A stretch of DNA of 15,313 nucleotides from an uncultured Clostridium sp. (GTDB taxonomy: Bacteria; Bacillota; Clostridia; Christensenellales; Borkfalkiaceae). The notes beneath the pieces were generated by a model. The model was not told where the DNA came from and made no database searches. It saw nothing but the letters and a program-made list of their open reading frames with translations. How positions within the stretch are numbered: the stretch's first letter is position 1; each line of letters starts with the position of its first letter. Location: NCBI GenBank assembly GCA_900555925.1, contig USMU01000045.1:1-15313 (forward strand). Reading direction: 5' to 3'. The position numbers and the translations under genes are program-made. Below, in pieces: positions 1 to 6,131 of the stretch.

Positions 1-858
1 CGCCGCGATTCCGTAACAGACGGATACGGGGAGATTGATAATCGTCACGGCGCCGCCGGAAAACAGTCCGTAAAGCGCGACGGCGTCCTCGGTATACCGT
101 TTGAGCAGCCTAACGATGATCACGCTGTCCAAGAGCGAGGAGAGCGGCAGGAGCGCCGCCGACAGCGTGACGGGAATGCTCAGTCTGAGGACGGACTTCA
201 TCGAAACCCTGTCCCCCTTCTTCAAACCTGAAAAGGGCTCGGGAACGCGGCGGAACAGAAAGGCCATCAGCGCGAGCGCGCACGCTTCGGAAACGGATAC
301 GGACAGGAGGATATAAGTCACCGCTTTTTCGACGTCCGAACGGAACAGGTAAGCGAACAGCAATCCGAAGCCCACCTTTACGACCTGTTCGGTCACTTCG
401 GAAAGCGCCGTCGGAAACATGTTGTTTTCTCCCTGAAACCAGCCGCGGAACACCGAAATCGCGGAGACGAGCAGGACGGAGGGCGCGAGGGCCAGATAGC
501 CGTTTTTTACTTCGGGGCAGTCCTGCGCGCGGGAAAGGAGGGGCGAAAGCGCCATCATCAACAGCGTTCCCAATGCGCCGATCGAGAGAAAGAGGACAAA
601 GGAGCTTTTGAGAAGGGATTGGGAGGATATGCCCCGCGCGCGCTTTTCCGCCACCATTTTGGCGATGGAGGAAGGGATTCCCGTCGCGGAAACGGTGAGC
701 AGGAGGCAGTAAAAGGGATAGACCATCTGATAGAGCCCCATGCCGTAGCCGCCGATGATGTTCGTGAGCGGAATACGATAGAGTGCGCCGATGAGTTTTG
801 CGATAAATCCGCCTACGGCGATGGTCGCCGCCCCCTTCAAAAACGATTGTTTTTTCAT
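1..858 (-). CDS. spoVB: SpoVB/MurJ-type polysaccharide or lipid II flippase, N-terminal part (runs off window)
   Basis: The protein starts at 858 (MKKQSFLKGAATIAVGGF) and reads open for 286 codons to the window edge, about half of a family member of roughly 500 residues. Seen: several hydrophobic segments and an N-terminal stretch with ALYRIPLTNIIGGYGMGLYQ followed by a TGIPSSIAKMVAE region, a layout I recognise from Firmicutes SpoVB/YtgP proteins of the MurJ/MOP flippase superfamily. Members are multi-pass membrane proteins that move undecaprenyl-linked precursors across the membrane; SpoVB itself is needed for spore cortex synthesis. A GAAGGAC-like ribosome binding site lies a few bases before the start. 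It is separated from the upstream nuclease-helicase gene by a candidate terminator, so it is probably transcribed independently. The SpoVB assignment rather than a vegetative YtgP/MurJ role is inference, helped by other sporulation genes in the window. Confidence 0.8.
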   Translation of the reverse strand, partial: MKKQSFLKGAATIAVGGFIAKLIGALYRIPLTNIIGGYGMGLYQMVYPFYCLLLTVSATGIPSSIAKMVAEKRARGISSQSLLKSSFVLFLSIGALGTLLMMALSPLLSRAQDCPEVKNGYLALAPSVLLVSAISVFRGWFQGENNMFPTALSEVTEQVVKVGFGLLFAYLFRSDVEKAVTYILLSVSVSEACALALMAFLFRRVPEPFSGLKKGDRVSMKSVLRLSIPVTLSAALLPLSSLLDSVIIVRLLKRYTEDAVALYGLFSGGAVTIINLPVSVCYGIAA

Positions 859-882
859 CTTCCCGTCCTTCTTCCGCAAACC

Positions 883-928
883 TGCGAAAAATGTGCGGGG
901 ATTTTCCCCGCCACCGTTATTTTTCGCA
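883..928 (-). terminator. Nested inverted repeat, probable terminator of the nuclease-helicase gene
   Basis: A perfect 10-bp outer inverted repeat (TGCGAAAAAT at 883-892, ATTTTTCGCA at 919-928) encloses a perfect inner hairpin, GCGGGG at 895-900 and CCCCGC at 906-911 with a 5-nt loop. Read on the minus strand, the inner GC-rich stem is followed by AC and then ATTTTTCGC, as in an intrinsic terminator. It lies 25 nt before the flippase start codon, so it could instead be a leader structure. Confidence 0.5.
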
Positions 929-1068
929 ATCGCGGCCCCTTTTATGCCCAAAGATCGGCATGCGGAAAAGGAGAAAACAAATCGGAAGCAGAACACAGGC
1001 TTCAAAAGAGAAAATCAAAGTCCGACCATGAAAAAAATTTTTTCAGAAAATTCCCAGCGGCTCGGAAA

Positions 1069-3162
1069 TTATAATTCATCCATATCTAGTCCAATCAATA
1101 AGGTATATACTCCGTCGAGCAAATGAGCGTTCGGAACAAATATGATAAATCCGTCGCGTCCGCGCGTCAATAACACCCTATAACTGTTTATTCGATATAT
1201 ATTTTCGTCACTGTCGGCCGATTGGAATTTTTGGTATAGATTCCATGAATTTCCGTTCCATATCATATCCGGCCCCCAACACACAATAGGCATATCCAAT
1301 TCTAAACCCTGACAGCCAAATTCCGTCACTACTTTTTCGAGATTGCAACAAGAACAGCCACTACGAGCGTCGGTATTGAACCATTTACCGATATTTACAT
1401 TGCTGGTCGCCGCATATCCGTTATCGACACCGTATTTCTTCATAAAGCTATCTTTTTTTGAAGAAGCAATCAAACCATAACGTTTTGTACGCTGGCCCGC
1501 ATACCTCGTTTTACAATATTCCTTCGCCTTTTCAAGGTCGCGGGTGACTAACATGGAAAATCCCGCAGACTTAATCTTTTTTACATACTCCGATGCCCTA
1601 TCTATTTTCCCTTCAATTAGGTTGTTTACAAAATTACTTACATCGCCTGCAAGATGAGTACGTAGCGTTACCGTTAAATCTAATTTATTTCGAGAGGCGT
1701 CATCGATTACTTTTTGAGTGCCTTCAAATATCGTCGCGAGCTTATTCGGACACAGAACCTCCCATTCCACAGAGGACGCCTTCAAGGCATCATTCCATTG
1801 GCCAATTCCAGCGTTCTCCCCGCTATTAATCTCTTGCCCCTCGCCCACTAAAATGAGCAACACACACCACTCTAAACGCTCTTCGGCCATGCGAATTAAA
1901 ATATTCGGTTCCGAAGCATTTGAAGCTCTATATCGTTTTTCCATTCTCTCCTTGTCCCAAGCCCGTTGCCCTTCATCGAAAACAATGACATTATTAGAAA
2001 AATCCTTTGCTTCGTTTTTTAAGTATTCTTCCACAATTTTATGCAGATTTTTGACAAATACACCACTTTTCAAAGCGTCCGTCAATACGCTCACCAATGA
2101 AGCGTTTCCCGATAAATAAACAGAGCTCGCTCTATCTTCCCCCCTTCCTACATCATAGACAAATTGCAGCCCCAAAAATGTTTTTCCTGAACCCGGAACT
2201 CCTGTCACTAACGCGAGAATATGCTTCTTTTGCTCTCTTGCATAATTTGTAATAGTTGTTAAGTATTTTATGGCCTCCGGTATTCCCGTACTGTTTACCC
2301 GTCGAATATGCGGAAGCTCTTCCCTTTCCATAATCATTCTTGCCGCTTCTACAATCGTCGGCAAGGGTTCGTAATTCGATTGGAGCCAAGTTTCTATTTT
2401 ACACGCCGTTACTTTCCCTGGCACAGCCTTACAAAGCGCCTTAAAAAGCATATCCCCCGAACAAATATGTACGCCATTTTCAGATATAGTCTCTATTTCT
2501 TGCATTTTTGTTACAACTAAATATGGCAAAACTCTTTTATTCCTCGATTCATAGTGGTATTCCTGAATATCTCTACAATATGCAGCGACTTGGTCTAGAT
2601 CCGCCCGTAATGCCTTTTCCTTTTTCTTAAATTCAAGTATCAATACATACTCATTGCTGATGAGAAGAACATCGGGCCTACGACCGGCTTCATAAGGAAG
2701 AGCATATTCAAATACAATATGAAAAGCTCTATATATCTCGTTGAATGGGGTTAACTCCGATTTCAGTACATGATAGCAATCTATCCACGCATCGATCTGT
2801 AATTTTCCTAAAGATAAAAGATAGGCTTCTGAAAAGTTACTTTTCATTTCTTGTAACCAAGTATCGCATGAAGTTTGAAGAAAATTAGTCACCGTCCCCA
2901 TATAACAGTATCGTTTCCTCATTTCTGTTCCCTTTGACTCCAACCGCTCAGAAATTTTAGATGTATTCTTTCGCTCTAACTCTTCGTATATGGCCCTTGC
3001 TAACTTTTTCGCTTCATCGGTATTTCTATTATTCCAGCACTTTTTTACAGGACTCCACCACCAGCCACTTTTATGCAAACGGCTCCTAATATTTTCCGGC
3101 GGTTTTTGATCAAAATATAATTCAATTCTATTATATTTTTCGTGTTCTTCATAGCGCATCAT
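1069..3162 (-). CDS. Fusion protein: N-terminal module, PD-(D/E)XK-like nuclease and DUF2075-type SF1 helicase (candidate defence protein)
   Basis: This 697-residue protein has three parts. Residues 10-58 form a small module (IELYFDQKP, then KSGWWWSPVKKCW and an Ala-rich helix). Residues 145-200 look like a PD-(D/E)XK nuclease core: RPDVLLIS with D164, then EFK at 177-179 and Q191. Residues 310-680 form a superfamily 1 helicase of the DUF2075/Schlafen-3-like type: Walker A GVPGSGKT (321-328), Walker B VIVFDEGQRAW (392-402), LILVGEGQEIN (436-446), TEFGCQGLELD (613-623) and YRVLLTRGRDG (661-671). Two adjacent ATGs start it; a GGAGGG lies 5 nt before the first. It has its own promoter and no partner gene, and looks AT-richer than its neighbours. 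DUF2075 helicases with nuclease activity are known in single-gene phage immunity (Nhi of staphylococci, from memory). A defence role is inference; DNA repair is the alternative. Confidence 0.85.
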   Translation of the reverse strand: MMRYEEHEKYNRIELYFDQKPPENIRSRLHKSGWWWSPVKKCWNNRNTDEAKKLARAIYEELERKNTSKISERLESKGTEMRKRYCYMGTVTNFLQTSCDTWLQEMKSNFSEAYLLSLGKLQIDAWIDCYHVLKSELTPFNEIYRAFHIVFEYALPYEAGRRPDVLLISNEYVLILEFKKKEKALRADLDQVAAYCRDIQEYHYESRNKRVLPYLVVTKMQEIETISENGVHICSGDMLFKALCKAVPGKVTACKIETWLQSNYEPLPTIVEAARMIMEREELPHIRRVNSTGIPEAIKYLTTITNYAREQKKHILALVTGVPGSGKTFLGLQFVYDVGRGEDRASSVYLSGNASLVSVLTDALKSGVFVKNLHKIVEEYLKNEAKDFSNNVIVFDEGQRAWDKERMEKRYRASNASEPNILIRMAEERLEWCVLLILVGEGQEINSGENAGIGQWNDALKASSVEWEVLCPNKLATIFEGTQKVIDDASRNKLDLTVTLRTHLAGDVSNFVNNLIEGKIDRASEYVKKIKSAGFSMLVTRDLEKAKEYCKTRYAGQRTKRYGLIASSKKDSFMKKYGVDNGYAATSNVNIGKWFNTDARSGCSCCNLEKVVTEFGCQGLELDMPIVCWGPDMIWNGNSWNLYQKFQSADSDENIYRINSYRVLLTRGRDGFIIFVPNAHLLDGVYTLLIGLDMDEL

Positions 3163-3192
3163 TCTTTCCCTCCTGCAATTCCTTCAAGAATG

Positions 3193-3221
3193 ATTATAAC
3201 ATATATTTCCAAAAAGTACAA
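3193..3221 (-). promoter_or_regulatory. Sigma-A-type promoter of the nuclease-helicase gene
   Basis: On the minus strand a TTGTAC -35 element (3216-3221) is followed by exactly 17 nt and a perfect TATAAT -10 (3193-3198). The predicted start point is about 25 nt before the start codon, with the GGAGGG in between. The match shows the gene need not depend on read-through from the tRNA. Confidence 0.8.
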
Positions 3222-3230
3222 TACCATTAA

Positions 3231-3267
3231 AACTATTTTTTCTCCCGTTCTTGCGTCTAAAATAGTT
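3231..3267. repeat. 9-bp perfect inverted repeat upstream of the nuclease-helicase promoter
   Basis: AACTATTTT at 3231-3239 and AAAATAGTT at 3259-3267 are perfect reverse complements separated by 19 nt. They lie 10 nt upstream of the -35 element, between the promoter and the tRNA terminator. It could be an operator for a regulator or chance in AT-rich DNA. Confidence 0.4.
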
Positions 3268-3328
3268 ACTCCAATTCAATTCTATATAATACGACGTTCA
3301 GATTTATTGCAAATTTATCGTAAAAAAG

Positions 3329-3357
3329 AAAAAAGCCCCAAAAAGGGGCTTTTTTTC
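3329..3357 (-). terminator. Intrinsic terminator of tRNA-Gly
   Basis: The hairpin AGCCCC-AAAAA-GGGGCT (stem core at about 3334-3350) is flanked by an A-run on one side and a T-run on the other. On the minus strand it begins just past the encoded CCA end of the tRNA and ends in a run of T. The flanking A and T runs make it potentially active in both directions. Confidence 0.85.
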
Positions 3358-3358
3358 G

Positions 3359-3433
3359 TGGAGCAGGTGACGAGAGTCGAACTCGCCGGAATCAGCTTGG
3401 GAAGCTGACGCCATACCGCTAGGCGACACCTGC
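3359..3433 (-). tRNA. tRNA-Gly, anticodon CCC, with encoded CCA
   Basis: On the minus strand the gene folds as a full cloverleaf. The acceptor stem is GCAGGTG paired with CACCTGC, and the discriminator T is followed by CCA. The D arm is GCC/GGC, the anticodon stem is TCAGC/GCTGA with loop TTCCCAA, and the T arm is GCGAG/CTCGT with loop TTCGACT. The anticodon CCC makes it a glycine tRNA reading GGG. It has a consensus promoter and its own terminator, so it is a single-gene transcription unit between leuA and the nuclease-helicase gene. Confidence 0.96.
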
Positions 3434-3447
3434 ATTCAAGTGTTTTC

Positions 3448-3476
3448 ATTATATGCTATTTGCGCTCAAATGTCAA
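3448..3476 (-). promoter_or_regulatory. Perfect-consensus promoter of tRNA-Gly
   Basis: The minus strand shows TTGACA (3471-3476), a 17-nt spacer and TATAAT (3448-3453), both hexamers at full consensus. The transcription start is expected about 8 nt before the mature tRNA 5' end. Confidence 0.9.
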
Positions 3477-3509
3477 CACTTTTTACCGATAACAAACAAA
3501 AAATTTTCT

Positions 3510-5177
3510 TTATCCTTTTTTTCTGTCCGACAAAAGATTATTGATCGCCGCACAGAGCGCGTTCACCGAAGCGGTCGTACCGTCGTCGTGAATCCCCGCG
3601 CCCCAATACGATTTCCCGCCGTTCTCTATGCTCAGGTAGGTAATCGCTTTGGACGAGCTTCCCGCGGAAAGCGCATGCTGTTCATATCCGTTCATGAGAT
3701 ACGGGATTCCCAGATAATTTTTCAGAGCATTGGACACGGCGTCGAGCCGGCCGTTTCCCTCCGCGCAAATCTCTCGGCTTTTTCCCTCTGCGTCGAGTAT
3801 CGAAACGGTTGCCGTAATTTTTTCCTGTTGACGAAAACGAACCTGTGAAACGTCTAAACGGGAAGTGTTCTCTACAAAATGCTCTACAAACAGCCGATAA
3901 ATTTCCGACGGCTTCAATTCCTTATGCTCCGAGTCCGAAACGCTCTTGACGATTTCCGAAAACGCCTCCTTCAACCGAGCGGGAAGGTGCATTTCATACG
4001 CACTCTCCAAAATATATCCCACTCCGCCTTTTCCCGATTGGCTGTTGATGCGAATGACGTCCTTTTCATACTCCCGACCGATGTCCCGAGGGTCTACGGG
4101 CAAATAGGGAACGTTCCAGATTTTTGCGCCCGTTTTTTCCCGATACCGCATTCCCTTTGCGATCGCGTCCTGATGCGACCCCGAAAAGGCCGCGAACACC
4201 AATTCCCCCGCATAGGGCTGGCGGGGCGGAATTTTCATTCCCGTCAAATACGTATATCTCGCCGCCGCATAAGGCAGATTTTCAAAATTGAGTTTCGGGT
4301 CCACTCCGTGCGAATAGAGATTGAGCGCGAGCGTGACGACATCCACGTTCCCCGTCCGCTCGCCGTTGCCGAACAGCGTCCCTTCCACGCGCTCCGCACC
4401 TGCCAGCAGAGCCGATTCCGTCGCCGCCACGCCGCTTCCGCGGTCGTTGTGAGGGTGCACGGACAAAATCACCCCGTCGCCGTAAACGAGATGCTTCCGC
4501 ATATATTCCACCTGCTGCGCAAATACGTGCGGCAGGGACGTCTCCACCGTCGCCGGAAGGTTGATGATTGCCTTCTTCTCCGCCGTCGGCTTCCAAAGCT
4601 CCAATACCGCATTGCAAACTTCTAGGGAAAATTCCGGCTCCGTCGCGGTAAAACTTTCGGGAGAGTATTCGAGCCTCACGTTCTCTCGTCTCGAAAGCTC
4701 CTCGGCCAATGCCGCTCCGTTTAGAGCAATCTTCTTCACCTCTGCCCTGCCGCCGTGAAATACCTGTTCCCGCTGTGCGGGTGAAATGGAATTATAAATA
4801 TGTATAATCGCGCTTTTCGCACCGCGCACTGCCTCGAAGGTACGACGGATAATGCGTTCCCGCGCTTGCGTCAATACCTGAATCGTCACTCCGTCAGGAA
4901 CGAGATTTTCTTCGATCAAAGTACGGACAAAGGAATATTCCGTTTCCGACGCAGCCGGAAAGCCTACCTCAATTTCCTTGAAGCCCAATTCCACCAACAT
5001 GAGAAAAAACTCTATTTTCGTATGCAGGTCCATAGGCTCTACAAGCGCCTGATTTCCGTCGCGCAAATCTACGCTGCACCAATCGGGCGCTTTATCGGGA
5101 GCGTCTTTCGCTATCCAATCCAGACAGGTTTCCTGCGGCAAAAAATACTGCTTCGCGTATTTTTGAAAATTTTTCAT
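3510..5177 (-). CDS. leuA: 2-isopropylmalate synthase, yeast-type long form
   Basis: The 555-residue enzyme condenses acetyl-CoA with 2-oxoisovalerate, the first committed step of leucine synthesis, in the cytoplasm. The catalytic TIM barrel shows VDLRDGNQA at 36-44 (metal-binding Asp 37), the metal-binding HPHNDRGSG at 241-249, NGERTGN at 271-277 and FSGSHQDAI at 331-339. A C-terminal regulatory domain, about residues 430-555, would mediate leucine feedback. The opening pattern (PDWCSVDLRDGNQALVEPM) and the length match the long LeuA form (TIGR00970-like), not the roughly 510-residue bacterial form. I chose the ATG at 5177 because a GGAGGAGG lies 4 nt before it and the family begins there. 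A longer in-frame start at 5300 would lie inside the terminator of the preceding gene. No leuB, leuC or leuD is adjacent. Confidence 0.95.
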   Translation of the reverse strand: MKNFQKYAKQYFLPQETCLDWIAKDAPDKAPDWCSVDLRDGNQALVEPMDLHTKIEFFLMLVELGFKEIEVGFPAASETEYSFVRTLIEENLVPDGVTIQVLTQARERIIRRTFEAVRGAKSAIIHIYNSISPAQREQVFHGGRAEVKKIALNGAALAEELSRRENVRLEYSPESFTATEPEFSLEVCNAVLELWKPTAEKKAIINLPATVETSLPHVFAQQVEYMRKHLVYGDGVILSVHPHNDRGSGVAATESALLAGAERVEGTLFGNGERTGNVDVVTLALNLYSHGVDPKLNFENLPYAAARYTYLTGMKIPPRQPYAGELVFAAFSGSHQDAIAKGMRYREKTGAKIWNVPYLPVDPRDIGREYEKDVIRINSQSGKGGVGYILESAYEMHLPARLKEAFSEIVKSVSDSEHKELKPSEIYRLFVEHFVENTSRLDVSQVRFRQQEKITATVSILDAEGKSREICAEGNGRLDAVSNALKNYLGIPYLMNGYEQHALSAGSSSKAITYLSIENGGKSYWGAGIHDDGTTASVNALCAAINNLLSDRKKG

Positions 5178-5211
5178 GAAACCTCCTCCCGTTCGCTCGT
5201 CGTGCACTTTT

Positions 5212-5240
5212 ATCATACCATAATTTTCCGGAAAAATCAA
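5212..5240 (-). promoter_or_regulatory. leuA promoter with palindrome in the spacer
   Basis: The minus strand carries TTGATT (5235-5240), a 17-nt spacer and TATGAT (5212-5217), about 35 nt before the leuA start. The spacer and -35 edge contain a perfect 12-bp palindrome TTTTCCGGAAAA (5224-5235), a good place for a repressor. It resembles a CodY box (AATTTTCWGAAAATT) except that the half-sites are one base further apart. There is no room for a T-box leader. Confidence 0.75.
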
Positions 5241-5283
5241 GTCTTTCGCAACTCTACCGCTTTCTATGGCTCTCTGATTTACC

Positions 5284-5316
5284 AAAAAACGGGAGAGCAC
5301 CTTTCGGTCTCTCCCG
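5284..5316 (-). terminator. Intrinsic terminator after the 28-residue membrane protein gene
   Basis: CGGGAGAG (5290-5297) and CTCTCCCG (5309-5316) form a perfect 8-bp GC-rich stem with an 11-nt loop. On the minus strand it is followed directly by TTTTTT (5284-5289). It separates the small gene from leuA. Confidence 0.9.
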
Positions 5317-5346
5317 CTTCACCTCTTCTATTTTCTTGCGGCTCTT

Positions 5347-5433
5347 TCAGGAATACAGGAACGCCACGACCCCCAAAGCAATCACCAATAAACAACCGGC
5401 TAACGTCAAAACAATGGCCGCCCCTCTCTTCAT
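5347..5433 (-). CDS. 28-residue membrane microprotein, function unknown
   Basis: The product is MKRGAAIVLTLAGC followed by LLVIALGVVAFLYS: two basic residues and then one hydrophobic helix to the end. I recognise no family. The case for a real gene is strong. A near-consensus promoter lies upstream (5462-5490), GGAGGGA lies 6-7 nt before the ATG, and a strong terminator follows 31 nt after the stop. LAGC (residues 11-14) would fit a lipobox, but cleavage there would leave only 15 hydrophobic residues, so a simple N-in, C-out or reverse single-pass protein is more likely. It sits between perR and leuA as its own transcription unit. Small single-pass proteins often modulate larger membrane proteins; any such role here is a guess. 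Confidence 0.75.
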   Translation of the reverse strand: MKRGAAIVLTLAGCLLVIALGVVAFLYS

Positions 5434-5461
5434 TCCCGTCCCTCCTTCCGCAGTTTTCCTT

Positions 5462-5490
5462 ATTGTACCATAAAAAACTACATCTGTCAA
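5462..5490 (-). promoter_or_regulatory. Promoter of the 28-residue membrane protein gene
   Basis: The minus strand reads TTGACA (5485-5490), 17 nt, then TACAAT (5462-5467): a perfect -35 and five of six bases at the -10. It starts 27 nt after the perR stop codon, so the small gene has its own strong promoter. Confidence 0.88.
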
Positions 5491-5516
5491 CGATTGTAAT
5501 GAAAAACTATGATATT

Positions 5517-5921
5517 TTAAGATAATTTTTCCGCCGCGCCCTCTTGTTTCAGACAATCGGGGCAGGTGCCGAGAAATTCTATGCTGAAATCTTCGAGCCG
5601 GAAGCCGCAGCAATCCTGCACAGACTCCTTGACGGGAAAATCCGCGGGCATGAGAATATCCGCCACCCGTCCGCATTTACGGCAATGCACGTGATAGTGC
5701 CTACTGACGTTATAATCGTATCGGACATCGCTTCCGGCCATTCTCAGCTCCGCCGCACGGCCGCTGCAAGTAAATCCGTTCAATACCCGAAACACCGTGG
5801 CACGGCTCACCGTAGGATGTCTTTCGTGTACGTACCCGTAAACCTCCGTCGCCGTCGGATGGTCTAACGACTTCAACGCATCGTAAATTATCCGTTTTTG
5901 TTTCGTCTGCCTCTCCTGCAT
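5517..5921 (-). CDS. perR: PerR-type peroxide-responsive repressor (Fur family)
   Basis: The 134-residue protein has an N-terminal winged-helix DNA-binding domain (about 1-68; TVSRATVFRVLNGF is the recognition region) and a C-terminal metal-binding and dimer domain. With a constant offset of 16 from Bacillus subtilis PerR, every regulatory metal ligand is present: H21, D69, H75, H77 and D88 (H37, D85, H91, H93, D104 there). Asp at the last site favours PerR over Fur. The structural zinc cysteines C80/C83 and C120/C123 are also kept. PerR senses H2O2 by iron-catalysed oxidation of its histidine ligands and then releases DNA, inducing peroxide defence genes. AAAGGAG lies 7 nt before the start. 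A PerR-box-like sequence overlaps its own -10, suggesting autoregulation, and rubrerythrin in this window is a natural target. Confidence 0.92.
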   Translation of the reverse strand: MQERQTKQKRIIYDALKSLDHPTATEVYGYVHERHPTVSRATVFRVLNGFTCSGRAAELRMAGSDVRYDYNVSRHYHVHCRKCGRVADILMPADFPVKESVQDCCGFRLEDFSIEFLGTCPDCLKQEGAAEKLS

Positions 5922-5943
5922 GATAACTCCTTTTATTGAGATT

Positions 5944-5981
5944 TGATATTAATTATATCATATTTTTTTAGGAGAGTCAAG
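5944..5981 (-). promoter_or_regulatory. perR promoter with overlapping PerR-box-like operator
   Basis: The minus strand has TTGACT, a 17-nt spacer and TATAAT (-10 at 5952-5957). Overlapping the -10 is a near-perfect palindrome at 5944-5960 (TGATATAATTAATATCA on the minus strand). The 15 bases at 5944-5958 match the PerR box TTATAATNATTATAA at 11 of 14 defined positions. Oxidation-sensitive autorepression is the natural reading. Confidence 0.75.
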
Positions 5982-6035
5982 AATTTTCCGCAAAATATGC
6001 GCAAAAACATTATTTTCCATATCAGGGAATCCCTA

Positions 6036-6079
6036 TAACAAAAGCACTCCCGCCGCTTCATTTCGAGCAGCGAAAGTGC
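6036..6079 (-). terminator. Probable terminator of the sleB-ypeB unit
   Basis: GCACT (6044-6048) pairs with AGTGC (6075-6079), and inside them GCCGCT (6052-6057) pairs with AGCAGC (6066-6071) with one mismatch. On the minus strand the structure is followed by TTTTGTT. It lies about 53 nt past the ypeB stop and before the perR promoter. Confidence 0.6.
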
Positions 6080-6131
6080 CTTCTATTTTAGAATATTTTT
6101 TTAGAGCTTGTTTCTTTTTCCCGCGCTCAAT

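Noticed and set aside
1029..1045. AT-only palindrome TGAAAAAAATTTTTTCA after the nuclease-helicase stop
   Set aside because: It has no GC stem, so it is not a credible terminator; such A/T tracts also occur elsewhere in the window.
860..1068. Copy of the tRNA-Gly 3' end as an attachment site for the nuclease-helicase insertion
   Set aside because: I compared the last 20-30 bases of the tRNA with this interval by eye and found no match.
5178..5300. Longer in-frame start for leuA at 5300
   Set aside because: It would begin within the terminator hairpin and run through the leuA promoter; the ATG at 5177 has a GGAGGAGG and matches the family start.
5178..5345. T-box leucine riboswitch ahead of leuA
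   Set aside because: The leader between the promoter and the start codon is only about 30 nt and has no T-box sequence.
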